Of a DNA stretch of 64,000 bases, positions 1 to 8,842 are shown piece by piece. The notes beneath the pieces were generated by a model. That model was not told where the DNA came from and searched no databases. It saw nothing but the letters and a program-made list of their open reading frames with translations. The stretch is from contig OY751487.1 in assembly GCA_963565915.1 (NCBI GenBank), forward strand, positions 124,001 through 188,000. The letters run 5' to 3'. Position 1 is the first letter of the stretch, and the number at the start of each line of letters is the position of its first letter. The position numbers and the translations under genes are program-made. This DNA is from Entoloma clypeatum. Taxonomy: Eukaryota; Basidiomycota; Agaricomycetes; Agaricales; Entolomataceae.

Positions 1-144
1 TTGTTCGTATTGACAGTTTCCTGGTCTTATATACCGTACTACTGTTTGTACCAACCAAACAAGTATGTAAGAAAGATATGTAATGGTCACGTGATGTGAT
101 CTAATCTAAATCTAATCTACGTGATGGGAAAAGTTTCAACAGAG
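1..144. other. Left edge, no recognisable feature
   Basis: AT-rich sequence with no convincing reading frame, RNA gene or repeat boundary. It may be the flank or 5' remainder of the truncated Ty3 fragment that follows. Confidence 0.4.
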
Positions 145-621
145 AAGAAAGGGGCTAGCACGTACCTTCTTGATCTTCCAAAGATTTGGAAAATGATTCA
201 CCCTGTGTTCAATGAGACCCTGTTGTCACCATACGAAACCCCGAAGTATGCCATCCAGAAAAAGAAACCAGCCCCTGATCCGATCATCATCGAGGGATAA
301 GAAGAGTACCATGTGTCTACGATCCTAGACTCTTGAAAGTTCTGTGGAAAGATCCAGTACCTCATCTAGTGGGAAGGATATGGCCCAGAAGAGAACACAT
401 GGGAATCTCGAGCTAATGTTCAGAATGCTCAAGACTTGATCCGTGATTTCCATTGGCAGAACATGTCATGCCCACGATAAAAGACAACTTTCGAAATCCA
501 TGACAGTATCGACCTCATCAGTCAACCACACACCGAGTTCCCTGCTCTAGTCCCTTTCCTGCCCAATATAGCCTCCCTGTTCTTCTTCTCTCGACCATCC
601 TTGCTGCTATGTCTAACACCA
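145..621 (+). pseudogene. Truncated Ty3/gypsy tail: integrase C-terminus, chromodomain and start of ORF3
   Basis: This stretch is a close relative of the 3' end of pol in element A (compare 7610-7950). It covers the end of the GPY/F region, the linker and the chromodomain, followed by the intergenic spacer and the first codons of the small ORF found after pol in this family (ATG near 610, compare 8068). In-frame stops interrupt the chromodomain, for example TAA at about 298 and TAG at about 367, so it cannot encode a full protein. Homology to the family stops abruptly at about 621, where the hairpin-dense sequence begins. There is no 3' LTR, so this is a relic. Confidence 0.85.
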
Positions 622-2274
622 CCTGTAACAAGAGTTACAGGAAAAGCCCTCAATCTCACAGAACAAGGTAAGCTTGACCAAAATCTGGTATTGGCTGTAC
701 AATGTCGTGCGAGGTAAAAGGCTTCCGTTACATAAGCGGCTGTGCTCAGCCTAATACAGTAACTCCAATGACCAACTGATGACCATGCCAATCCCACTCA
801 TTACATATCCCCCTTCAAGATTGCTGCTGCAATCTTCACTTGACTTTGCGTGAGGAGATTGAAGTGGGAGGTCATGGTAGCCTCCAACAAATTCAGATTT
901 TGAAGGATTGACTGCGAAGATTCATGGTCATGGGTATAATCTGGAGTCTTTGGACTCCAATAGAATAAAAGGATAAATAATAATAATTTAGAATGAGTGG
1001 CACCACCTTTGTTGAGCCCTCGAGTCAATCAGGGGTTGTTAGACCCCTCCCGATTATCGCCGAGGTTCCAACGGAGGTAGGGTGGCTCATATCAAGTCGA
1101 ATTTTGACTTGTTGTTGAACACGCACCAGATCATTGAACCTGCATGGTCACATGGTCATGTGAGGTCACAGGACCTTGTTGATTTGTTTGACCATTTATC
1201 GCTCATTGATAAATGAGCTTCTTGGTAATCACCACCTTTTGAGGCTCTTCCATGAGCCTCGTCTCTCATAGCTCGATGCCTACCTGCTTGACAACTGGGG
1301 CACATTCAGTGCCGAGCAATGTTAGTCGCCCACCATTGTCAAGACTCACGGGGAGTGCAAATCGGAGAGGGACGAGGGCATTTCTGCCCTCCATTGTCCA
1401 TTGGGGGGGCTGACAGCCAAGGTGAAGGCTTGGACACCTGCACATGGGCGTATGAAGGTGCATGGCACCTTCACTAGTACCAGAGAACGACACAATGTGT
1501 GTCGTTCATTGTTTACTGACACCTTGTTTTGTTTGAGGGACATTCTTGTCCCTCTAGGTATTATTTTCTGTTGTTGGTCGACTGCTACAAGTCGACCCCA
1601 TCTCATTACGCATCGATGAGGAGAGCCCCGGCCCACCCTCATCAACTGCTTCTTTGTTCGCCAACGCTGTCCCATTGCCGGCGTTCATCGTCGACGGACA
1701 ACTCCTGGTCGAGGGGCGATCGTTGTCCCTCCATTCTCGTTATCAACCACCTTTGTGTCGACCCTGTTCTGTCCCACCTCAATGAGGGAGAGCTTTGGCT
1801 CACCCTTGTATCAAGGTGTTGATGCCGTCCAATTGCCGGTGTCCATCATCACTGACGACTCTCCATGGAGGGGCATACATCGTCCCTCCATTCATTATCG
1901 GTTGATTCTTCTGAACCGACCTTGTCCAGGCGCATCTGAAGGTATGTAATACCTTCATCTTGTCGGGAGGATGATGCCATGGGCATTGTTCATTATTATT
2001 GACGAAACCCAGCTCGAGCAGTGCTCATCAATGGTGGGCATTCAACCTCTCGCTACACGGAGGCTTGGAATGTGCATCGTTGCGCATCATTCGGGTATAG
2101 GGAGGTACATTGTACCTCCACTTGCGAGTGGGGACAATGCCATTGGCATTCTCCATCATTACTGATGACATTTGTCGTCATCCAGATAGGCTGCAACTAG
2201 GACGCGCATCATCACACGTCGACTGGACTTACGAAGGTACGTGGTACCTGCTGTCTCAAGTGGGGATGGCACAT
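622..2274. repeat. Hairpin-dense tract, left part
   Basis: I see one short inverted repeat roughly every 40-80 bases. Stems are mostly perfect and 5-10 bp, and loops are 1-12 nt. Examples are 816-835 (8-bp stem), 942-959 (7 bp), 1454-1472 (8 bp, loop ATG), 1485-1507 (10 bp, loop ATG), about 1530-1549 (8 bp) and 2101-2119 (9 bp, one-base loop). Neighbouring stems differ in sequence, so this is not a tandem repeat of one unit. There is no long reading frame. The tract continues after element A at 8843; element A was inserted into it, leaving CACAT on both sides. I recognise no known family. It is either a series of snap-back copies (filler DNA) or an unknown structured element. Confidence 0.75.
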
Positions 2275-2643
2275 TGTTACGGACTAACGACTACGGACGT
2301 ATACGCTTACTTTTTCACTTTTACTCATCGGCCCCCGCTTACACATATCGTATTATACTTTATTTCCTTTAGTATACTTCGCTCCCGCGCTGACTCGCTT
2401 TCCGCAGCTGTCTGACTCATTCCGCAGTCAGCTTACTCATTGGTGCATAGCCTTCCACAGTCGCCTTACTCATGCGCACTGCCTTCCGCAGTTACTGACT
2501 CATTCGCTACCGCTCATAGTCAGTACTATATAAACCTCTTGTACTATAGTAGATTCCTTAGATTTAGCAATCACATTGCTCTTCGCCTTTCCATCTTCCT
2601 GCATACTCTGCCCGAACCTTGGAACGGTTTGTTATGCATAACA
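2275..2643 (+). repeat. 5' LTR of element A
   Basis: 369 bp, TGTTACGG...CATAACA, about 98-99% identical to the LTR at 8474-8842. It contains a TATA box and the predicted RNA start. Several copies of a motif like 'CTTTCCGCAG..TGACTCA' lie upstream of the TATA box and could be promoter elements. Confidence 0.95.
2527..2570 (+). promoter_or_regulatory. LTR promoter: TATA box and predicted RNA start that doubles as self-primer
   Basis: TATATAAA lies at 2527-2534. About 33 bp downstream, AGATTTAGCAA (2560-2570) is the expected RNA 5' end. These 11 bases are the exact reverse complement of 2646-2656, just past the LTR. The start site is inferred from TATA spacing and this complementarity. Confidence 0.7.
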
Positions 2644-2645
2644 AG

Positions 2646-2656
2646 TTGCTAAATCT
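2646..2656 (+). promoter_or_regulatory. Primer-binding site, self-priming type
   Basis: TTGCTAAATCT begins two bases after the 5' LTR and is perfectly complementary to AGATTTAGCAA at 2560-2570. I see no match to a tRNA 3' end beginning TGG. Tf1 and relatives prime reverse transcription by folding the first 11 nt of their own RNA onto the PBS; this has the same geometry. Confidence 0.75.
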
Positions 2657-3432
2657 CGTTAGGTTCGCCCAGAGCGAAGAGAGCAACTACCAGACGAGTC
2701 AAGACGTCGCGCTTCTTTGAAGACTTCACCAGTAACCCATTCAGCACGCCAGAAGCCCGACAGGAGGAGCTAAGTCCTCGAGACAGTATCGATTTTACAC
2801 TCATCCAGCAGTACATCGAATCGGAGATCCGTCGCATCCTACAGCAGGTGCTTGACGAAGAACTAGACAACGACGAGCATCGCCCCCACGGCGAGATAGC
2901 AGAGAGCATCCATCTTGCTCGGCAACACCAGATCGTGCGTTACAACGCCCGACAGAACGAACTCGAAAGCTTTCGCGTTCAAGAAGGACCTCAGACAGGT
3001 CGGATCACAGAGATCAGAGAGTTTATCGGTGTCCAGACAACCGTTATCAGAAGATTGATTAGGACGCTCACATCGAGACGTCCCAGAGCCGCATCACCAC
3101 GTCTTACTCGAAGCAGCAGATCTACGCCCACTTCACCACCGATGAGCAACAGACCGAGTACAACCATTGGGCACGAAACGAGAGACTTGACCCCTTCTCG
3201 CGACCAACAGACGCGCAGGAACAGAGATTCCTTAGAGATCTACAGAGGAAATACCCCAAACGTTTTGCCACCGATTCCGCCGACGAGTCCCCTGACGAAT
3301 TTACTTTTGACCCCGCGCAGTCAGATACCGAACAAACGCCTAGAACAGGGACTGATTTTCAACCCCTACCTGTATCCCGAACCCCATCTTCATCCCAACA
3401 ATCCAACACCTCTCCTACTCCGCAGGTTCTAG
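2653..3432 (+). CDS. Gag N-terminal region of element A (no ATG; start unclear)
   Basis: One frame is open from just after the PBS to the TAG at 3430-3432. It gives a charged, glutamine/glutamate-rich protein that looks like a retroelement coiled-coil or matrix-type region. No ATG occurs before the conserved part, and the first alternative start is GTG at 2848. From about 3063 a second frame (the main gag frame) is also open and has a more protein-like composition, running directly into the gag ATG at 3435. The minus-strand relative at 10484-11250 shows the same two-frame pattern. Translation may need a -1 shift near 3060, splicing, or reinitiation across the TAG/ATG junction. Product function is inferred only from position. 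Confidence 0.55.
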   Translation: MSLGSPRAKRATTRRVKTSRFFEDFTSNPFSTPEARQEELSPRDSIDFTLIQQYIESEIRRILQQVLDEELDNDEHRPHGEIAESIHLARQHQIVRYNARQNELESFRVQEGPQTGRITEIREFIGVQTTVIRRLIRTLTSRRPRAASPRLTRSSRSTPTSPPMSNRPSTTIGHETRDLTPSRDQQTRRNRDSLEIYRGNTPNVLPPIPPTSPLTNLLLTPRSQIPNKRLEQGLIFNPYLYPEPHLHPNNPTPLLLRRF

Positions 3433-3434
3433 AC

Positions 3435-4300
3435 ATGGCAGAAGCACCGACAGTACAAACAATGGATACATCCAAGATCATCAAAGATCCTGGGATGTTC
3501 AAAGACAGACACACCTTCGACAAGTGGTGGAAAGCCACCAAATTATACATCAGGTTCCAGAAGGGCCTGTCTGACGATCAGAAAATTCTTGTGGTGTTAT
3601 CCCGCATGATGGAAGGGTCCGGTAAACACTGGGCCAGCAACAAGTTAGACGATCTTGCCACCGATGGCGAGAACATCACCTGGTTAGGATTCTCAGACGA
3701 CATCGCTACGCGATTCTCTATTGCCAACAAGTCGGCAGCGGCCAAGGCGAGACTCGAAGTCCTGAAACAGGAGAAACGCACCATCGACGAATTCTTGGAT
3801 GAATTCAAAGAGCTCTTGAAGCTGTCAAACCTTGGCGAAGAAACTGGGAAATACATCCTGGAAAAGAACGTCAACCGCAGAATTTCTGAACAAGTGGCTA
3901 GCGATGGCAAGACGTACACTGATTACGCAAAGAAGATCCGAAACAAGGGACAACAGATGGAGGGACATGCATTAGTCATCCGAGGGGGTGGCGACAGACG
4001 CACCGGATCGGGCACCACTTATGGTGGTCAAGGCAAAGCCATGGAGATCGACAAAGCAGGAGTAGCCCGTTGCTACAACTGTCAGCGCTTTGGTCACCTT
4101 GCCAAAGACTGCAAAGCCCCAAAAAGAAAGATGGTCGTAAGTGTTTCAACTGCGACCAAGAAGAACATATCGCACGCAACTGCCGCAAGCCGAAGAAGAA
4201 CTCTGGAAAGATTAGGAAGGTGTCTGATGGAGATACCAATGATGATGAAACCATCACCATAGAGACCAATGAGAAGGATTTTCCCGAAGGGTCCGATTAA
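3435..4300 (+). CDS. gag: Gag (capsid and zinc knuckles) of element A, split by a -1 frame change
   Basis: The protein starts at the ATG at 3435 and contains a typical retrotransposon Gag core (tryptophan-containing N-terminal part, then the basic nucleocapsid). The first zinc knuckle, C-x2-C-x4-H-x4-C (CYNCQRFGHLAKDC), is in this frame at about 4071-4112. A second knuckle (CFNCDQEEHIARNC, about 4141-4182) is only in the -1 frame, which ends at 4300. The change of frame coincides with C CCA AAA at 4118-4124, a canonical -1 slippery heptamer in register. A single-base loss in the following A run would look the same. If no shift occurs the 0-frame reading stops at 4262. Gag packages the RNA in cytoplasmic particles. 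Confidence 0.8.
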
Positions 4301-7300
4301 ACGACGCTAAGTCGCGACCCTTATCCATTAAACGAACTCGCTTGCCTGGTGCAGCTACAGACAATATAACTTATGTTATCCCTGCAAAGCGAGCCGTTGC
4401 GTCAACTAAGATTGTCAAGGGAGATAAACCTCCGAAACGACGAGAGATCAAGCTGCAAGCTCAGATCAAAACACGACGAGGACCAAAGGCCATTCGACCC
4501 GAGGTTGATAGCGGATGTGAACGCACATGTATCCATCCCAGAATAGTACGCGAACAGAACCTTCCCACACATGGAATAAAGCCCATATCAATCCTAAATG
4601 TGGATGGATCGCCGAACCGACAACAGAAAGCAGAAAAACTTGCCGAAGTCAAGCTGGACTTAGGAACACACCAGGAAACCATGGAAGCAATGGTATTGGA
4701 CATTGGGAGAATGGACATGCTTTTGGGACATGACTGGTTGGTGCACCACAACCCCACAATCAATTGGACGACCGGCGCTGTAACATTCAACTGGTGCCCA
4801 TCAACATGTCAAACCAAACACTCGGATTTCAGGGTTAACCTTAATGGTCGCAAACATCGGGTTCACATGGTGGAAGTACGAGACAAGGACGCGCCCAAGA
4901 AATCGGATCAGAAATGGAAGCCCGGAGACCCCATATTGGAAGCAGTTACTCCCACACCACCTCCCACAACCAAACGACCCTCATATGTTGAACGTTTTGC
5001 CCATCTCTTTGAAAAAGAAAACTTTGACAAGATCCCAAAGGAAAGAGAATGGGACCACGACATCGAACTTACACCGGACGCACCAAAGGAGCTAGGAGGA
5101 AACACGTATCCTATGACCCAAAAGGAGCAAGAAGAACTGGACGAATTCATCGATGAAGGCCTGGCAACTGGAAAGATCCGACCGTCCAAATCCCCTTATG
5201 CATCACCCTGCTTCTTCATTAACAAGAAAGACGGTTCCAAACGATTGGTACAGGATTATCGCACGGTCAATAAATTCACGGTTAAGGACAAATTCCCACT
5301 CCCACGCATCAACGACCTCTTGGATGTATTGAAGGACGCAGTCTACTTCAACAAAATGGACATCATGTGGGGATACAATAACGTGCGGATTAAGAAGGGT
5401 GACGAATGGAAAGCCGCCTTCCTGACCAGCCGAGGATTGTTTGAACCATTGGTCATGTTTTTCGGTCTCTGCAACTCCCCGGGAACGTTCTCTCGGATGA
5501 TGGCCAACCTATTCAGGGATCAGATCCGTCGGCGCATCTGTGTGATTTACATGGATGACATAGTGGTTATTGGTAAAACCAAGGAAGAACTCGCCCGGAA
5601 CACCGAAGAGATCTTGCAGATTCTGTCAGACAATGACCTGTTCCTAAAGGAGAAGAAGTGTCTTTGGGAAGTAACGAAATGCCCCATATTGGGATATGTC
5701 GTTGGAGAAGGACGTGTTGAGATGGAAACTGAAAAGGTGGACACAATCCGGAACTGGCGAGTACCCACATCAAAAAAGGAAGTCCAGAGGTTCCTGGGAT
5801 TTGCCAATTTTTATCGACGCTTCATCGAAGGATACTCAAACATCGCAAAGCCACTCACAACACTTACGGGAAATACAGCATTCACGTGGGGACCAGCGGC
5901 GCAAGAAGCATCTGAAGGTCTCATACGGGCAATCACGACGGCACCAGTCTTGGCATTGCCCAAACCGGACGGACAGTTCAGGGTCGAAACCGATGCATCG
6001 GGTTATGCGATTGGAGCGGTACTTTCACAGAAACAAGACGACAAGTGGCATCCTATCGCGTTCTTGTCGCGGACCATGTCCGCAGCCGAACAGAATTACG
6101 AAATATATGACAAGGAACTCTTGGCAGTCATGGAAGCACTAAAGGACTGGCGACATTATCTACTTGAAGCCAAGGAATGTTTCGAGATCTTAACCGATCA
6201 CAAAAACCTGGAGTATTTCCGGCGTCCTCAGGACCTAAACCAACGACAGAGGCGCTGGAAGATGAAGTTACAAGACTATGACTTCGATTTGCGACATGTA
6301 CCTGGGAAGACAAACACGAAAGCAGACATCCTGTCATGTTTACCCTGGTATGAGACGGAACTCGAGCCGCAGGACAGCGACCAAATGCTCAAGGAGGGGC
6401 TATTTTTGAAACGATTGGAATCAGAAGATGTGATACAAATGGAGATGTTCACGGAGGAACAATTCTTTGAAGGGGGTGAAACATCTGATTCCATCAAAAT
6501 CGGAAACATCACAACCATCGAAAACCCATGGATCGCACACATCAAGGCTTCGAACCACATGGAGACAGAAGTAGTGCAGGGCCTAAAAAAGAATCCCCAT
6601 TGGTATCAGCAGGAGAATGGGATCACCTATGCAGGAGAACAAGTCTATGTTCCACCAGATCCACAATTGCGCCAAGAACTGATGTTTGAAGCGCACGACG
6701 CACCAGTGGCAGGACATCCAGGACAATATCGAACACATGAACTCCTCACTCGCACCTACTGGTGGCCCACCATCCTACATGACGTAAAGAAGTATGTAAA
6801 AGGTTGTGACACCTGTCAATGTAACAAGATCAGCCGCCAAAAGAGACACGCCCCTCTACACCCTAACGCCGCGCCAAGTCAACCATGGGAAGACATAGGG
6901 ATTGACATCGTGGGACCGATACCAGAATCTGATGGGAAGAACACAATTCTGGTCATCACGGACAGACATTCAAAGATGCTTCATCTCATCCCGACAACCG
7001 TGGAACTATCGGCTGAAGGATTAGCCAAGATCTATCGGAACCAGATATGGAAGCTTCATGGGATCCCTAAGAAGATCATTAGCGACAGAGGACCACAGTT
7101 CGCCGCGAAGTTCATGGAGATACTTTGCCGCATGTTGGGAATCAAGAGAAACCTGTCCACTGCGTACCATCCACAAACTGATGGACAAGCTGAACGATCG
7201 CATCAGGAAACCGAGGTGTTCTTACGAAACTTTGTCAACCATCTACAAGATGATTGGGCGGAATGGATCGCAATCGCAGAATTCCAGTACAATGACAAAG

Positions 7301-7950
7301 AACATCAAGTGACAAAGTACACACCATTCTATCTCAACTACGGTCTGCATCCTTGGAAGGGAGAACTTGTGTTGGAAGACACCAATCCAGCGGCAAACAA
7401 CTTCTTGAAAAAACTCAAACAGGCACGAGAAGAAGCCAACGCAGCACTGAAACAGGCCCAGGATCAGATGAAGAAGACAGTTGACACACGACGAAGCCCG
7501 TCTCGGAATTACCGCATCGGAGACAAGGTGTGGCTGGAAGGGACTAACATCAGGACTGATCGTCCCTCAAAGAAACTTGACGCCCTCCGACACGGACCGT
7601 TCAAAGTCCTAGAGAAGAAAGGAGCTAGCGCATACCGTCTTGATCTTCCCAAAACCTGGAAGATGATCCACCCTGTGTTCAACGAGACCCTGTTATCACC
7701 ATACGAAACCCCGAAGTATGCCATTCAGAAAAAGAAGCCAGCCCCTGATCCGATCATCGTCGAAGGACGAGAAGAATACCATGTCTCCACGATCCAGGAC
7801 TCTCGGAAATTCTGTGGAAAGATCCAGTACCTTGTCCAATGGGAAGGGTATGGCCCAGAAGAGAACACATGGGAACCTCGGACTAATGTTCAGAACGCTC
7901 AAGACTTGATCCGAGATTTTCATCGGCAAAATCCATCGCGTCCACGATAA
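4273..7950 (+). CDS. pol: Pol polyprotein of element A: PR-RT-RNase H-IN-chromodomain
   Basis: The frame is open from 4273 and overlaps the end of gag by 28 bases in the -1 frame. I count residues from the TTG at 4342 (1202 residues); the real start is probably a gag-pol fusion. Domains in order: aspartic protease with DSG near residue 55; reverse transcriptase with YMDD at 403-406; RNase H with the TDAS aspartate near 551; integrase HHCC zinc-binding region about 780-825; catalytic D, D and E in DIVGP, SDRGPQF and QAERSHQE; GPY/F region near 1080; chromodomain about 1140-1200. All catalytic motifs are intact. The chromodomain may target integration to modified chromatin, as known for chromoviruses. 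Confidence 0.95.
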   Translation, partial: EGFSRRVRLNDAKSRPLSIKRTRLPGAATDNITYVIPAKRAVASTKIVKGDKPPKRREIKLQAQIKTRRGPKAIRPEVDSGCERTCIHPRIVREQNLPTHGIKPISILNVDGSPNRQQKAEKLAEVKLDLGTHQETMEAMVLDIGRMDMLLGHDWLVHHNPTINWTTGAVTFNWCPSTCQTKHSDFRVNLNGRKHRVHMVEVRDKDAPKKSDQKWKPGDPILEAVTPTPPPTTKRPSYVERFAHLFEKENFDKIPKEREWDHDIELTPDAPKELGGNTYPMTQKEQEELDEFIDEGLATGKIRPSKSPYASPCFFINKKDGSKRLVQDYRTVNKFTVKDKFPLPRINDLLDVLKDAVYFNKMDIMWGYNNVRIKKGDEWKAAFLTSRGLFEPLVMFFGLCNSPGTFSRMMANLFRDQIRRRICVIYMDDIVVIGKTKEELARNTEEILQILSDNDLFLKEKKCLWEVTKCPILGYVVGEGRVEMETEKVDTIRNWRVPTSKKEVQRFLGFANFYRRFIEGYSNIAKPLTTLTGNTAFTWGPAAQEASEGLIRAITTAPVLALPKPDGQFRVETDASGYAIGAVLSQKQDDKWHPIAFLSRTMSAAEQNYEIYDKELLAVMEALKDWRHYLLEAKECFEILTDHKNLEYFRRPQDLNQRQRRWKMKLQDYDFDLRHVPGKTNTKADILSCLPWYETELEPQDSDQMLKEGLFLKRLESEDVIQMEMFTEEQFFEGGETSDSIKIGNITTIENPWIAHIKASNHMETEVVQGLKKNPHWYQQENGITYAGEQVYVPPDPQLRQELMFEAHDAPVAGHPGQYRTHELLTRTYWWPTILHDVKKYVKGCDTCQCNKISRQKRHAPLHPNAAPSQPWEDIGIDIVGPIPESDGKNTILVITDRHSKMLHLIPTTVELSAEGLAKIYRNQIWKLHGIPKKIISDRGPQFAAKFMEILCRMLGIKRNLSTAYHPQTDGQAERSHQETEVFLRNFVNHLQDDWAEWIAIAEFQYNDKEHQVTKYTPFYLNYGLHPWKGELVLEDTNPAANNFLKKLKQAREEANAALKQAQDQMKKTVDTRRSPSRNYRIGDKVWLEGTNIRTDRPSKKLDALRHGPFKVLEKKGASAYRLDLPKTWKMIHPVFNETLLSPYETPKYAIQKKKPAPDPIIVEGREEYHVSTIQDSRKFCGKIQYLVQWEGYGPEENTWEPRTNVQNAQDLIRDFHRQNPSRPR

Positions 7951-8067
7951 AAGAACAAACTTTGAGAGCCATTTTCCACATCGACTTCTGTCACATCGAG
8001 TTCCCCGCTCCAACTCTTCTCGCCCAACACGCTGTTCTTCTTATACCTTTCAAACATCATTTCTGCC

Positions 8068-8436
8068 ATGTCCAACATCACCGCCGCCTCCACCGATGCT
8101 TCCGATATCAACCCCACCATCACCACCCTCATCGGCGAAGCGCTCTCCATGCGCGACCAGATCCATGCGCTCGAAACCTCCGTCGCCGACATCCTCCACC
8201 GGCAGATGCATATCCGCCTTCATACCCTCTCCGATTTACCAACCGCCCCCACCGCTGAGGAGAAGCTCATCCTCAAAAACTATACCAACACCCTTGCTGT
8301 CGAGAATCGACGCCTTCGCCTCGCCGTTCGAGGTTTAGAGTTTGCCACGGCGGTAAACGATGAACTGATAAAGGATTGGGGTAACCGAGTTGACCCTGCC
8401 TGGGCCGATCCAAATGGCAACGATGGATGGGAGTAG
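8068..8436 (+). CDS. Small third ORF downstream of pol in element A
   Basis: A 122-aa ORF with a good ATG lies between the end of pol (7950) and the polypurine tract. The predicted protein is acidic to neutral, with a central helical, heptad-like part and no signal peptide or transmembrane segment, so it is not an envelope protein. The same ORF, with a highly similar N-terminal half, occurs in the minus-strand relative at 60945-61317 (frameshifted), and its first codons survive at about 610-621. Conservation in three copies suggests it is part of the element. It resembles no family I know. Confidence 0.6.
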   Translation: MSNITAASTDASDINPTITTLIGEALSMRDQIHALETSVADILHRQMHIRLHTLSDLPTAPTAEEKLILKNYTNTLAVENRRLRLAVRGLEFATAVNDELIKDWGNRVDPAWADPNGNDGWE

Positions 8437-8460
8437 ATAGTCTGTGAGGACACAGACCTT

Positions 8461-8842
8461 GAGGAGGGGAACATGTTACGGACTAACGACTACGGACGTA
8501 TATGCTTACTTTTTCACTTTTACTCATCGGCCCCCGCTTACACATATCGTATTATACTTTATTTCCTTTAGTATACTTCGCTCCCGCGCTGACTCGCTTT
8601 CCGCAGCTGTCTGACTCATTCCGCAGTCAGCTTACTCATTAGTGCATAGCCTTCCGCAGTCGCCTTACTCATGTGCACTGCCTTCCGCAGTTACTGACTC
8701 ATTCGCTACCGCTCATAGTCAGTACTATATAAACCTCTTGTACTATAGTAGATTCCTTAGATTTAGCAATCACATTGCTCTTCGCCTTTCCATCTTCCTG
8801 CATACTCTGCCCGAACCTTGGAACGGTTTGTTACGCATAACA
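8461..8842 (+). repeat. Polypurine tract and 3' LTR of element A
   Basis: The purine-rich GAGGAGGGGAACA (8461-8473) immediately precedes the LTR (8474-8842, 369 bp) and is the expected plus-strand primer. The LTR ends CATAACA and is followed by the CACAT target duplication. Confidence 0.9.

Larger units (their letters stand above)
2275..8842 (+). mobile_element. Ty3/gypsy element A, chromovirus, complete with both LTRs
   Basis: The element is 6,568 bp and bounded by two 369-bp LTRs that begin TGTTACGG and end CATAACA. The flanking bases are CACAT at 2270-2274 and again at 8843-8847, a perfect 5-bp target duplication. I count about five differences between the LTRs, so insertion is fairly recent but not brand new. 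The order is LTR, self-primer-type PBS, gag, pol (protease, RT, RNase H, integrase, chromodomain), a small third ORF, polypurine tract, LTR. Domain order and chromodomain place it among chromoviruses. Gag is split between frames, so this copy may be defective or may depend on frameshifting. Related fragments lie at 145-621, 10484-11674 and 60509-64000. Confidence 0.95.

Noticed and set aside
4118..4300. Treating the element A gag frame change as a proven programmed frameshift
   Set aside because: A one-base loss in the A run explains it equally well; kept as a hypothesis only.
8068..8436. Envelope gene (errantivirus-like) interpretation of ORF3
   Set aside because: No signal peptide, transmembrane segment, furin site or cysteine pattern; too short.
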